A stretch of DNA of 64,000 nt from Pseudoalteromonas flavipulchra NCIMB 2033 = ATCC BAA-314 (GCA_000814665.1 JWIH01000025.1:372001-436000); one strand, 5' to 3'; positions 1 through 8,973 are shown, numbered from the stretch's first letter. Translations and numbers: made by a program. Notes: a model not told the origin generated them from the sequence alone.

Positions 1-1
1 T

Positions 2-1255
2 TTTGCGCTCATAACCACGGCACTCGAATATGCAGCTCCTATCAGTAGCTTTAAAGAGCTTATAGCGATTGTACTGGTCGACAGTGAAGAGAACGCACGA
101 ACCATTTTAAGCACGCTTGTGGGGAGTATCATCTCATTGACGGTATTTAGTTTTTCAATGGTGATGATTGTGCTGAATAATGCCAGCGCTGGGTTATCAC
201 CTAGAGTACTGCCGGGCCTTATCACCAGAAAGTCGCACCAGCTGGTATTGGGATTTTATCTCGGCAGTATCATTTATGCCATCATTATGCTGATAAACAT
301 TCGTGGCGTGGGCAATGGTGAAGCAGGGATCCCGGCGTTAGGGGTTTTATTTTCACTGGTGTTTGGATTGATCTCTTTAGGCTTTTTTGTGTTTTTTATC
401 CATTCAATCTCCCGCGCCATACAGGTCGATAATGTGCTAAATGATCTGTTTAACAACACCAAAAATGAGATGAAGAATATTATCACCAAACAGCAAGGGC
501 AGCCTTTTGATAATTTTCCTGACTTCTCGCGTTGGCATAATTTACCCAGTACAGAAGAGGGGTATTTTAAGGGAGTACACAGTGACAAACTGTGTGCGTT
601 GTGTGAGCAACATGACTTAAAAATATATATTGCAGTTAAACAAGGTTTTTTTACCGTTAAAGGCTACCCGTTTCTTAAGTGCAACAAGGACCTTAGCGAA
701 GATGAGGCGCTACATGATGCGTTACTTAGCTGTTTTATTTTTTATGTTGAAGAGTACATCAGCGACCATTATCGCTATGGCTTAACACAAATCTCGGAGA
801 TTGCAGTGAAGGCCATGAGCCCAGGCATTAATGACCCCGGTACTGCGGTAAAGGCGATTGATATGCTGAGTATTTTACTTATCCAGCGTTTGGATATTTG
901 CGATGTGAACTACTCCTTTAAACACGCTAAAAATGAGCCGCTTTTATATATTCACGAAGCGTCTTTTGATGAATTACTGCATGATAATTTTACTCCGATA
1001 AGAAACTATGCAAAGACCGATGGCTATGTCATGGTCAATGTGTTGGAAGCGTTTAAAAATATACTGTTTCGCTCGAGTGCGGATCAACACGCGACGGACA
1101 GTTTATTTAATTACTTAGAGGCCATCATCGACGATGTGCGCAATACCATCACTAACCCGTTTGACCGTCAACGGATCATTGAAATGCTCGAGGCTATTGA
1201 GAAGATTAATGGTGACAAAGGAGAAGCGCTTATTGCACAATTTACACGAGAATAA
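2..1255 (+). CDS. DUF2254 family membrane protein, 5'-truncated by the window edge
   Basis: The reading frame is open from base 2, so the gene begins left of the window; the GTG at 119 is only the first internal start-like codon. The visible part has hydrophobic segments in its N-terminal third and a long soluble C-terminal part. The motif EIAVKAMSPGINDPGTAVKA is typical of DUF2254 proteins (established family knowledge). Function is unknown; these are inner-membrane proteins with a cytoplasmic or periplasmic tail. It ends 12 bp before the converging gene at 1268. Confidence 0.85.
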   Translation, partial: FALITTALEYAAPISSFKELIAIVLVDSEENARTILSTLVGSIISLTVFSFSMVMIVLNNASAGLSPRVLPGLITRKSHQLVLGFYLGSIIYAIIMLINIRGVGNGEAGIPALGVLFSLVFGLISLGFFVFFIHSISRAIQVDNVLNDLFNNTKNEMKNIITKQQGQPFDNFPDFSRWHNLPSTEEGYFKGVHSDKLCALCEQHDLKIYIAVKQGFFTVKGYPFLKCNKDLSEDEALHDALLSCFIFYVEEYISDHYRYGLTQISEIAVKAMSPGINDPGTAVKAIDMLSILLIQRLDICDVNYSFKHAKNEPLLYIHEASFDELLHDNFTPIRNYAKTDGYVMVNVLEAFKNILFRSSADQHATDSLFNYLEAIIDDVRNTITNPFDRQRIIEMLEAIEKINGDKGEALIAQFTRE

Positions 1256-1267
1256 GCGCGAACTTTT

Positions 1268-1969
1268 TTAATTCAGCGCAAGCTTAGCAAGACCAGCGGC
1301 AATGGCAGAAAGAGAGAGTAACCTCAGTAAAATGATAGCAATATCAGAGCTGCCGCCAGCAGACGTATTTCGATAAACTAAGGGATAGTCAAAAAATATA
1401 AGCAAGTAGAGTAAGTCAAAAAAGCCGATCCGGGTGCCATTGAGTTCTACTTTTGTACCATCTTTTAATAAGATTTCGGCAAAGCATAAATTGGCCGTGG
1501 TTTTTATTCTTCCGCCTTTGCGGTCGTTCAATAGCAAGTAATGAAAGGTGATTTCAGTAATGTCTTCTCTAGCAATTTTTTGCGTACCAGTTACTTTTGT
1601 TTTTATTGCTTTGGGCGAAATGGTTAATTGGTTTTTCGACACGTCCATCACCCATTGAGAGCCAAAGCCAAATTTTTTGTACAGCATGACTCTTTTAGTG
1701 AAAAAGATAATTAAAAATGCGATTAAACAAGCAGGAAAAGCAATATAGCGTGGGTACTCGCCATCAATAAAGGATGCTGTGATAGCCAAGGCGAAGACTA
1801 ATAATGCAAATAAAAATTCAGTGCCACCGGAAAGCATGCCCAGCGCGGTGATAGATTTGAGTGATACTTGAGACTCATCGTTCAACTCATTTTTGTTTTT
1901 TAGAGTCACATATTTGAACCACACTTTATCCGTGAGTGATAAATCGAGCGTGTGTTTGGCTAAGGACAA
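1268..1969 (-). CDS. Small membrane protein with PH-like C-terminal part, TTG start
   Basis: A 233-residue protein not assigned to a named family. The frame is open to 2146, but the only good ribosome site is AAGGAGG six bases before a TTG codon at 1969, so that start is chosen; the sequence then begins LSLAKHTLDLSLTDKVWF. Two adjacent hydrophobic segments lie around residues 45-90. A beta-rich stretch with alternating charged and hydrophobic residues follows, resembling bacterial PH-like domains, and there is a last hydrophobic segment at the C terminus. It is convergent with the DUF2254 gene and divergent from the GNAT gene. Function unknown. Confidence 0.65.
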   Translation of the reverse strand: MSLAKHTLDLSLTDKVWFKYVTLKNKNELNDESQVSLKSITALGMLSGGTEFLFALLVFALAITASFIDGEYPRYIAFPACLIAFLIIFFTKRVMLYKKFGFGSQWVMDVSKNQLTISPKAIKTKVTGTQKIAREDITEITFHYLLLNDRKGGRIKTTANLCFAEILLKDGTKVELNGTRIGFFDLLYLLIFFDYPLVYRNTSAGGSSDIAIILLRLLSLSAIAAGLAKLALN

Positions 1970-2069
1970 AGGACACCTCCTTGGTATTAATAAAAACAAT
2001 GATCCTGCTCCATTTATATCGTATTTCCATGAAATTTGGAAATTTTTCAATTGGTTGCGTTGTGTTTTG

Positions 2070-2105
2070 ACCAATAGATTGGTACTTTTTTGATTACCAA
2101 TTGGT
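2070..2105. promoter_or_regulatory. Two CCAAT/ATTGG palindromes in a divergent promoter region
   Basis: ACCAATAGATTGGT at 2070-2083 and ACCAATTGGT at 2096-2105 are both perfect inverted repeats built on the same half-site, 24 bases centre to centre. A further ATTGGT lies at 2050-2055. They sit between two divergent genes, which suggests an operator for a dimeric repressor. No regulator can be named. Confidence 0.4.
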
Positions 2106-2137
2106 ACAATTGTGGGAACATTTGGGAAGCGGAATAT

Positions 2138-2599
2138 ATGATCCAAAAATTAAACAGTCGCGATGCGTCGGTGGCGAGAGAGATTTTCAATGTATTTCAA
2201 CGCTCATACAAAATAGAAGCAGAGTTAATTGAGGCGAGTTATTTTCCGCCTCTATCTCGAACGATAGAAGATATATGCGGTGCGACGAGTCACTTTTATG
2301 GATATTTTGAAAATCAAAATCTTGCCGCAGTCATTGAAATTGTCATTTTTGAGAAAACGCTAGAAATAGATAGCCTGACTGTTGATCCCAGTTATTTTCG
2401 CAAAGGGATTGCGGGTAAATTACTGAATTTTGCTTTAACGGAGTTTGATGCTGCAAAAGTGATTGTTGAAACTGCGACCGCAAATGCACCTGCGATAAAA
2501 TTGTATAATAAGCATGGTTTTGTTGAGTACAAACGCTGGCTGCCCGCACATGGTATTGAGAAATTAGCGCTGGCGGTGGATGTCTGTAGCCAGCACTAA
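2138..2599 (+). CDS. GNAT family N-acetyltransferase
   Basis: A 153-residue acyl-CoA N-acetyltransferase. The acetyl-CoA binding core is visible as SLTVDPSYFRKGIAGKLL (motif A, variant of RxxGxG), followed by VETATANAPAIKLYNKHGFV (motif B), which is standard for the family. The frame is open from 2090, but the ATG at 2138 is preferred because family homology begins there (MIQKLNSRDASVA). The substrate cannot be told from sequence. It is transcribed divergently from the small membrane protein gene, with palindromes between them. Confidence 0.85.
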   Translation: MIQKLNSRDASVAREIFNVFQRSYKIEAELIEASYFPPLSRTIEDICGATSHFYGYFENQNLAAVIEIVIFEKTLEIDSLTVDPSYFRKGIAGKLLNFALTEFDAAKVIVETATANAPAIKLYNKHGFVEYKRWLPAHGIEKLALAVDVCSQH

Positions 2600-2737
2600 A
2601 AATATTAGTAAGTTTGTTCTTCCCAATAAATTTATCTATGTATGTCATAGTGTTGGCATATCAATGACGCTTAGATGACGTAATAATAAGGAAGATCTCC
2701 AGCTATAGTTTCACCAAGGATATAGAGGAGATCAAAA

Positions 2738-3325
2738 ATGGAAATGCAAATTAACAAACAACTTATAAAATCGAAAAGAGTAGAGCGGGCGTGGAGTCAA
2801 TCCGAATTGGCACAGGTTTCTGGGCTAAGCCTGCGAACCATACAACGTATCGAAAAGTCAGGGACGGCATCGCTCGAGTCAATAAAAGCACTTGCTGCGG
2901 TTTATGAAGTTAACGTGATGGAAATTCAACATCAGCCTAAGCCAAAAGGTGCAAAATTAATACGCAAAGCTGCGGCATTTTTTGCAGGTACTGCTGTGAT
3001 GGCTGCAAGTATTTTTACCTTAACGGCGTCAGCTAAGCCCGTGATAGTTGACCTTATGCTAACCTCTCAGGGACAAACGCTGGCTGATGTTCAGGTTTTG
3101 AATGAAGAAGGCGCATTCAGCGAGATTGTATTTTCAGATAAGCTAAAAATTCGCCTCACCTCAAAAATTGAACAAGAAAACCAAGTGAAAATAGTGACCG
3201 AGATTTACAGCTTATCTTCTGAGGGTCAAGTTCTTATTGCTTCCCCTAGTGTTACGGTTCAACATCAAAAACAGGCTGAAGTACACTTTGATGATTATCA
3301 ACTCTCGTTGTCACCAAATCTGTAA
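2738..3325 (+). CDS. XRE-type helix-turn-helix regulator with a membrane anchor
   Basis: The N-terminal ~65 residues form a Cro/C1-type helix-turn-helix (RAWSQSELAQVSGLSLRTIQ, then ESIKALAAVYEV). A hydrophobic segment at about residues 80-100 (AAAFFAGTAVMAASIFTLTA) is followed by a ~95-residue tail that would be periplasmic. A DNA-binding domain joined to a single membrane span suggests a membrane-tethered regulator. GAGGAG lies seven bases before the ATG. The tail resembles no domain I recognise. Its targets are unknown; the protease gene downstream is one candidate. Confidence 0.75.
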   Translation: MEMQINKQLIKSKRVERAWSQSELAQVSGLSLRTIQRIEKSGTASLESIKALAAVYEVNVMEIQHQPKPKGAKLIRKAAAFFAGTAVMAASIFTLTASAKPVIVDLMLTSQGQTLADVQVLNEEGAFSEIVFSDKLKIRLTSKIEQENQVKIVTEIYSLSSEGQVLIASPSVTVQHQKQAEVHFDDYQLSLSPNL

Positions 3326-3474
3326 TGCAAAAAGAGCGATAACTCAACAGGCCCTATTAGCATCGAACAATTTTTGTTACATGTTCAAGGTTGGGGTAAT
3401 ACAAAAAATTCAGTATGTTAAAGCAAACTTATTACATTATTTTTTCGTTATCCCAATCCCAAACAAGGACATTT

Positions 3475-4272
3475 ATGAAAAGGGTAGTTTGCGCTTTGTC
3501 GTTGCTCTGTCTCAGTTTACCTAGTATGGCTATTGTTACTCGCCACGATCTTTCAAACACACAATATCTTGTAGAGCAAGTGCCAGAGTTTTTGATTGAT
3601 ATGCCGGGCGAAGGTCATGGTGTTTTGATTAATCCGAGTTGGATAGTGACGGTCGCACATCTTATTTTTTCTGACTATCGAGGAAAAGAAATTCAGATCC
3701 ATGGTAAGCCCTTTATCATCGAAGAAGTCATAATCCATGAAAATGCGAGAAAGCCCGACAGTAAACTGTTTAAAGGCGACGCTAAACCATTAATGGAATT
3801 TAACAAATCGACCAGCGACATCGCATTAATCAAGCTAGCTGAGAAAGTGACCCAAGTTGATCCAATCGAACTGTATCGTGGAACTGAAGAGCTTGGAAGC
3901 ACGGTGACGGCTTTTGGTCGAGGGTCAACAGGTGATGGGAAAAATGGTTCTATTTACGAAACCAAGCGAGAAAAAGTGTTACGGAAAATGGAAAATCGGA
4001 TTGATAACGTTGAGGGAAATTGGATTTCAATGACGCTTGATGACGGCGATAAAGCTTTACCGCTAGAAGGAATTGATGGTTCTGGCGATAGTGGCGGCCC
4101 TTTAATAATGATGGTGGACGGCAAGCCTGAGCTAGCAGGGCTATTTAGTTGGGATTATGTTGAAGGCGATTTACAGCAGTTTAAACACGGTCTTTATGGT
4201 GGGAAGTCCTATCAAGTAAGAATCTCTCGCTATGTTGAATGGATTGAGGAAGTGATGGCAAAAAGCCGATAG
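3475..4272 (+). CDS. Secreted trypsin-like serine protease (S1 family)
   Basis: A 265-residue protein with a cleavable signal peptide (MKRVVCALSLLCLSLPSMA). All three catalytic positions are seen: His in TVAHL, Asp in SDIALIKL, and Ser in GSGDSGGPL, so it should be active in the periplasm or outside the cell. The frame is open from 3415, but the ATG at 3475 is preceded by AAGGA and starts the signal peptide, so it is chosen. It lacks an obvious C-terminal sorting tail. Substrate unknown. Confidence 0.85.
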   Translation: MKRVVCALSLLCLSLPSMAIVTRHDLSNTQYLVEQVPEFLIDMPGEGHGVLINPSWIVTVAHLIFSDYRGKEIQIHGKPFIIEEVIIHENARKPDSKLFKGDAKPLMEFNKSTSDIALIKLAEKVTQVDPIELYRGTEELGSTVTAFGRGSTGDGKNGSIYETKREKVLRKMENRIDNVEGNWISMTLDDGDKALPLEGIDGSGDSGGPLIMMVDGKPELAGLFSWDYVEGDLQQFKHGLYGGKSYQVRISRYVEWIEEVMAKSR

Positions 4273-4556
4273 AATCAATCAGGGGGCTTAATAAGCCTCA
4301 AAACAAATAATTCATAGTTGCTTGCAACGATAGGCAATATAAATTGATTATTATTGAGAGTGGCAAGGATGCTGGTTGTTTACAACCGGAATTATCACGG
4401 TTTGTTGCAGTGTTAAAACCCATTTTTAATCAAAGAGTTTGATTCAGTCACCTTCAATTTATTGAAGGTAGGGTTGAGCTTTTCTGTTGAAGCAAAGAAA
4501 TAGCAACACTTAGCGAAGTATAGATTGTCATGTAAACTTGGTGTTACTTAAATTTT
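4273..4556. other. Intergenic stretch, weak hairpins only
   Basis: No coding region is supported here. GGCTTAATAAGCC at 4285-4297 may be a weak terminator for the protease gene, although it lacks a T-run. CCTTCAAT-TT-ATTGAAGG at 4451-4468 is a perfect inverted repeat of unknown role. A possible promoter for the next gene is TTGGTG at 4538-4543 and TGTTAT at 4561-4566 (17-base spacer). Confidence 0.5.
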
Positions 4557-4579
4557 GGTATGTTATATTGTATCTAAAT
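4557..4579 (+). promoter_or_regulatory. Zur-box-like sequence upstream of the DUF1015 gene
   Basis: The core ATGTTATATTGTATC matches the left half of the gammaproteobacterial Zur consensus (GAAATGTTATA, N, TATAACATTTC) at 9 of 11 positions, and the right half more weakly at about 4 of 11. It overlaps the putative -10 and ends 18 bases before the ATG, a good repressor position. The same ATGTTATA core recurs upstream of the receptor gene at the far end of the locus. The consensus is established for enteric Zur; its use here is inference. Confidence 0.45.
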
Positions 4580-4597
4580 TGGTGCAAGGTTTATTTT

Positions 4598-5488
4598 ATG
4601 ATCACAATAACGGATGGACCACTTCATCTTTACCAAGTGGAGCAAGGTGATATTTTGGTTACCGGCATTTTGGCCGAGCTCGACGTTTCAGCGTTACCTG
4701 AGCAAGCAATTCTGCCTCACGAGTCGGTTTCGGTTTCTCATGCTATGGCGCTGAAAAAGCGTGTTCAGAGCGAGAAGTTGCTGTTACCCCCTTGTCTTTT
4801 GGTCGGAAAACTTGACTTGGATGAGGTGCGATGGCAAGCGGAATGTGTTGAAACTGCGCAGTGGTACAGTGATTGCGGTGAGTGTACTCATCGCCTCTAT
4901 GCTGTTGAAAGCCCTTACGTGCTACAAGAATTCAGGCAGCAGATCACAATGCATCAGCAATGGCTAATTGCAGATGGACATCACAGGATGTTTGCAGCAA
5001 GCCAACGTCATGCGCGTCAATCTCGGATGATGGCATGGTTAGTTCCACAGCAAGATGCGGTGATAACGAGTTTCGCGGTGCAGGCATCTTACACACAAGC
5101 TGTAGATGTTACCAAATTCAAACAGCACCTTAGCAATTTTGATATCTGTGAATCCTCGGAGACTGAGGCCGATTATACTATTTGGTTGGGGAAAGCTGCT
5201 CTATATTTTGTCCTACGACGCGCGACAAGCGATTCTTATCTTATTCAGACCCAGTTGCGTAGAGCACTGCAGTCACTGCCAGCGTTTGAGGAGCTGTGGT
5301 CTAAAAATAAAGTTGAGCTGAGTGATGACGCTCATGTTGTAACCGCCATCTGTCGCGCTCCCCAAATTGAAGACATCTTTGCTGCTGCTAAAGCAGGCAA
5401 GTACTTTCCAGAAAAGTCGACCTTATTTACGCATAAGGCCGACAGCCAAGTACTTTACCATTTAAATCAGCAGGCAGCTTGTGCTTAA
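4598..5488 (+). CDS. DUF1015/ParB-like protein; possible O-phosphoserine supplier
   Basis: A 296-residue protein. AILPHESV (residues 38-45) and IADGHHRMF (residues 124-132) match conserved blocks of DUF1015 proteins, which are usually longer. The DGHHR block also resembles the ParB/sulfiredoxin-like fold used by serine kinases such as SerK and SbnI, which supply O-phosphoserine to SbnA in staphyloferrin B synthesis (established for SbnI). An SbnA-like gene lies in the convergent operon, so the same role is proposed here as inference. The ATG at 4598 is preceded by AAGG; upstream in-frame codons lack a ribosome site. Confidence 0.6.
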   Translation: MITITDGPLHLYQVEQGDILVTGILAELDVSALPEQAILPHESVSVSHAMALKKRVQSEKLLLPPCLLVGKLDLDEVRWQAECVETAQWYSDCGECTHRLYAVESPYVLQEFRQQITMHQQWLIADGHHRMFAASQRHARQSRMMAWLVPQQDAVITSFAVQASYTQAVDVTKFKQHLSNFDICESSETEADYTIWLGKAALYFVLRRATSDSYLIQTQLRRALQSLPAFEELWSKNKVELSDDAHVVTAICRAPQIEDIFAAAKAGKYFPEKSTLFTHKADSQVLYHLNQQAACA

Positions 5489-5490
5489 AA

Positions 5491-5505
5491 GCCCTCACAG
5501 AGGGC
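5491..5505 (-). terminator. Rho-independent terminator of the metallophore operon
   Basis: GCCCTC-ACA-GAGGGC forms a six-pair GC-rich stem. On the minus strand it is followed by TTTTAA, so it ends transcription of the aminotransferase gene. It lies in the 22-base gap between convergent genes. Confidence 0.7.
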
Positions 5506-5510
5506 GATAC

Positions 5511-6623
5511 TTACAACTGTTTAAAGGCTTCAAGCACCCTAAGGTTTTGCTCCGGAAGCCCGATGCTTACTCTTACAAAATGATCAAAACCTGATTCTAG
5601 CCAAGGTTTTATCATTATTCCTTGTTGCAGCAGCAAAGATACGACATGCGCAGACGGCTGCTTGACATCAATAAATAAAAAGTTGGCTAGACTTGGCGCG
5701 ACAAAATAACCCAGCTCAGTGAGGGCGGCGCTGAGTTTTTCCCTTTCGCGATTCGTTTGCGTGACCGTGTCTGCCAAATAGGAGGGGTCTTGTAGTACCG
5801 CGATCGCTGCAAGTTGTGCTAGTCGATTTACATTGTAAGGAGTACGTACGCGGTGCAGATAATCCGCCAATTGTGCATTTGCCATTACGCCGTAGCCCAC
5901 TCTAAGTCCTGCAAGGCCATAGGCTTTGGAAAAAGTCCGTAATACCGCGTAGGGGCGGGGCTGTGTTTGAAGTAGTGTTAAGCTATCGACAAACTGTTTG
6001 TGGCCTTGGGCATATTCGCAGTATGCTTCATCAATGACGATAACCGTATTGAGCGGACAGGCATCAATAAGGCGCTGCAAATTATTGGCATCAAACGTAC
6101 AACCTATGGGGTTGGATGGGTTTGCAAGCATTAGCATTTTTAAATCTGGGTGATGTGCGATAGCATCGAGCCAATCATCAATTCGATAGGACAAATCGCT
6201 TTGCATCGGCACCTCCAGTACCTTTGCCCCCATCATATTGGCGTAAATCCCATGAAGCGCAAAGGTAGGCTTAGCCACTAACACTTTATCGCCTTGACTG
6301 AGAAAGGCTTTGCAGAGCATTGAGAGTACATCCTCAGAGCCATTGCCGAGTACAATTTGTTCTCTGGCAACGTTAAGTTTAGTTGCCAGCTGTTCGCTTA
6401 GCTCTGTGCATTGGCTGTCTGGATAGCAGCTAGCGGTATGCAGCTGTGCCTTAAAAGCATTAAGCGCTGCAGGGCTCGGCCCTAAAGGGTTTTCATTCAC
6501 CGAGAGGTTTATCATATTGGGGTGGAGATTGCGCGCTGTTGCTTGCTCAATGGTCTGTCCTGCACCATAAGGCGGTAGTGCAATGACTTCTTTACGGGCT
6601 GGGTTTGGCATTGTTGTTGTCAT
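5511..6623 (-). CDS. HisC-like PLP aminotransferase (last gene of metallophore operon)
   Basis: A 370-residue fold-type I PLP enzyme close to histidinol-phosphate aminotransferase. The family marks are LSVNENPLGPSP at the N terminus, LANPSNPIG, VIDEAY, and the PLP lysine in RTFSKAYGLAGLRVGYG. Its start overlaps the stop of the MATE gene by four bases, so translation is coupled. No other his gene is present, which argues against a role in histidine synthesis. A transamination, or a CobD-like decarboxylation, of a metallophore precursor is more likely (inference). Confidence 0.75.
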   Translation of the reverse strand: MTTTMPNPARKEVIALPPYGAGQTIEQATARNLHPNMINLSVNENPLGPSPAALNAFKAQLHTASCYPDSQCTELSEQLATKLNVAREQIVLGNGSEDVLSMLCKAFLSQGDKVLVAKPTFALHGIYANMMGAKVLEVPMQSDLSYRIDDWLDAIAHHPDLKMLMLANPSNPIGCTFDANNLQRLIDACPLNTVIVIDEAYCEYAQGHKQFVDSLTLLQTQPRPYAVLRTFSKAYGLAGLRVGYGVMANAQLADYLHRVRTPYNVNRLAQLAAIAVLQDPSYLADTVTQTNREREKLSAALTELGYFVAPSLANFLFIDVKQPSAHVVSLLLQQGIMIKPWLESGFDHFVRVSIGLPEQNLRVLEAFKQL

Positions 6624-7996
6624 GCGTTTTGCTCCTTGAGTGATGTGGGCTCAAGCAAACGGTTAGCCCTATGATTAAAAAGCCAGATCTCAGATAGCGC
6701 TGTGACCGCAAGTCCTAACATTAAGGCGTACCAAACGCCCAAAATCCCCAAAGAGAAAAATTCTTGAAATAACCACGCACCGGGAAGACCAATGCACCAA
6801 TAACCAATTAAAGACAGCATTAGGGTGCTTTTAACATCGCCAAGTCCACGCAGGATACCGAGCCCGATATTTTGCCACGCGTCAAAAAACTGCAAAAAGG
6901 CGGCAATAACGAGTAGCTCTATGGCGATAACAACGACATCGGAGTTTTGTAATTCTTCTGCACTTAAAAATGGCCGCAGCACAAATTCGGGTGTGAATAA
7001 ATAGATTAAGGCGAAAGCAGACATGACCACGGCACCGCAAATAATCCCCAAATTGCCGATGCGTTTCGCATGGTGAAAGTCCCCCGCAGCATTGGCTTCG
7101 CTGATGTAAATAGAACAAGCAGATGAAATGCCGGCAGATACCATAAATACGATGTACACCATTTGGCTTACCACGTTGTGGGCGGCTAACGCATTAACGC
7201 CGAGTGTTGCCACAAATAACGCAAGCACGGTGAAAAACCCAGCTTCAAGTCCGTAAGTTGCGCCAATTGGCACGCCCATTTTCCATGTTTTGCTAAGTGC
7301 TTCGCGGTCGGTTTGCCAAAACTTTATAGTGAGGTAGGGGCTGAGTACGTCATCGCGCTTGGCAAATAGTATAAACAGCAAAAACGATAAATACAGCACG
7401 ATGCACGTGGCGGCCGCAACCCCCACAAAACCGAGTTGTGGTAGACCAAACTGACCAAAAATTAGGCCATAGTTGAGCACGATAGTGAGGACAACAGATA
7501 CGCCGGTTATCAACATCAATGGCCCTGGCCTTTTCAATCCAACACTAAAATGCCGTACGCTTTGAAACCAAAAACAAGGTAATAGGCCCAAAGCGACAAC
7601 GGTTAAATATTGGGTCGTCAAATTGGCAATTGCCTCGGATGTACCGATAAACCTTAAAAATGGCTCTATGGCAAACATCGCGGCGGCAAACAGTAGACCT
7701 AAAAATGTTCCGATAAGCATGCTGGCGTTAAAAAGAGAAGTGATCTGATCTAGTTTAGCCTTACCGATTGCATCAGAAACCAAATTACCCGTTGCCGTGA
7801 CAACGCCCGTTCCCATGGTTCTAAATTGATTAAAAATACCAATGGCGAGGCCGCCAGCAGCCAGTTCTAACGGGCTCAACATCCCGAGCATGATAAGATC
7901 TATCGTTGCAATTGCCACGTAGAGTAGATTGGTTAGAATAAGCGGCCCTGCGAGCTGGCTTACTTTAAAAATATCTGCGCGCGCTGAAGCTACCAT
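6620..7996 (-). CDS. MATE family efflux transporter, putative metallophore exporter
   Basis: A 458-residue polytopic inner-membrane protein with about twelve hydrophobic segments, the usual length and layout of MATE (NorM/DinF) cation-coupled exporters. The N terminus is SQLAGPLILTNLLYVAIATID, as is typical. It overlaps both neighbours by a few bases (7990-7996 and 6620-6623), which places it firmly in the biosynthetic operon. Export of the finished small molecule is the natural inference. Confidence 0.8.
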   Translation of the reverse strand: MVASARADIFKVSQLAGPLILTNLLYVAIATIDLIMLGMLSPLELAAGGLAIGIFNQFRTMGTGVVTATGNLVSDAIGKAKLDQITSLFNASMLIGTFLGLLFAAAMFAIEPFLRFIGTSEAIANLTTQYLTVVALGLLPCFWFQSVRHFSVGLKRPGPLMLITGVSVVLTIVLNYGLIFGQFGLPQLGFVGVAAATCIVLYLSFLLFILFAKRDDVLSPYLTIKFWQTDREALSKTWKMGVPIGATYGLEAGFFTVLALFVATLGVNALAAHNVVSQMVYIVFMVSAGISSACSIYISEANAAGDFHHAKRIGNLGIICGAVVMSAFALIYLFTPEFVLRPFLSAEELQNSDVVVIAIELLVIAAFLQFFDAWQNIGLGILRGLGDVKSTLMLSLIGYWCIGLPGAWLFQEFFSLGILGVWYALMLGLAVTALSEIWLFNHRANRLLEPTSLKEQNA

Positions 7997-8973
7997 AACG
8001 TTACTTCCTCCACGCTTTCTTGTGTGATGGCAAAGTCTGCAACCGCTCGTCCGAGCGCCACGTCAGTAATGATCATGCCGCTGTTATAGACAAAGATAAT
8101 TTCATCAGGGTGGGTACGTGCTGGCTTTTCACCATTTAGTATGTCCGTTAATGTCGCATCAACGGCAGGTAGTTTACCGTTCTCGTCTAATAAATCGTCT
8201 CCGGTGACCTTCATTTGTTCTGCATCCGTTGTGAGCAATCTATCAGCTCGGTGTAGCACTGGTTTTTCGATTCCATAGCCAACTAAAATCACCACAGCGC
8301 CGGGTTTTAACCATTCATATTTAATGTTCTCTTTGGCGGACAACCCAGTAACGGCAAGGATCACATCGGCTTGTCTTACTGAAGCTTCTAAGTCTTGTGA
8401 TACCGCAACTTGTCGCTGTGGGTGATGCTCCTTTAGTTTTAGCTGAACCGCTTCCAAACCTGTTTGATAGCTGCCGTGGACGGTTAGATGTGTGAGTTGT
8501 GGTAATGCCGTGACGAGCATAGGTAAAGCGATTTGCCCTTGAACACCTGTGCCTACAACCAACGCATTTTTGGCATCTGAATGAACGGCATACTTTGCAA
8601 ACAAGGCGGAGGTGGCTGATGTGCGCATAGGGCCTAGTTCTTTTACATCCATGAGGGCCACAGGGTGGCCTGTGGCATCATCGCAAAGGAAGATAAAAGA
8701 GTAAAACTGATATTGGTTACGGCTTCTGTCAGGATCGTATTCGTAGACCACCTTAAACCCTACGGTATTACTTGCAGCATCTCGGCCTGCCATACTATAG
8801 GCAATGGAGCGGCCATCTTGTGGTGTCATAATCACTTTTAGCGGGTTGGCAGAGTCGGGGTGATGCAGTGAGCGAAAGGCATTTTCCACCACCTCAATGA
8901 CTTTACTATAGGGAAAATCAAGTTGCGCCAATCGGGCTTCATTTAGTATCGGCAGAACAGTTTGTTGGGTCAT
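7990..8973 (-). CDS. SbnB-like ornithine cyclodeaminase family dehydrogenase
   Basis: A 327-residue member of the ornithine cyclodeaminase/mu-crystallin family. The NAD-binding glycine motif is VVGTGVQGQ (residues 139-147), preceded by the family block ELGPMRTSATSAL. Next to an SbnA-like gene, the SbnB role fits best: NAD-dependent oxidative hydrolysis of N-(1-amino-1-carboxyethyl)-glutamate to L-2,3-diaminopropionate and 2-oxoglutarate (established for Staphylococcus SbnB). Plain ornithine cyclodeaminase or an alanine-dehydrogenase-like activity is the alternative. It lies two bases after the SbnA-like stop. Confidence 0.75.
   Translation of the reverse strand: MTQQTVLPILNEARLAQLDFPYSKVIEVVENAFRSLHHPDSANPLKVIMTPQDGRSIAYSMAGRDAASNTVGFKVVYEYDPDRSRNQYQFYSFIFLCDDATGHPVALMDVKELGPMRTSATSALFAKYAVHSDAKNALVVGTGVQGQIALPMLVTALPQLTHLTVHGSYQTGLEAVQLKLKEHHPQRQVAVSQDLEASVRQADVILAVTGLSAKENIKYEWLKPGAVVILVGYGIEKPVLHRADRLLTTDAEQMKVTGDDLLDENGKLPAVDATLTDILNGEKPARTHPDEIIFVYNSGMIITDVALGRAVADFAITQESVEEVTLW

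Noticed and set aside
5511..6623. Aminotransferase as true histidine biosynthesis HisC
   Set aside because: It is translationally coupled to a MATE exporter and metallophore-like genes, with no other his gene in the window; substrate is left open.
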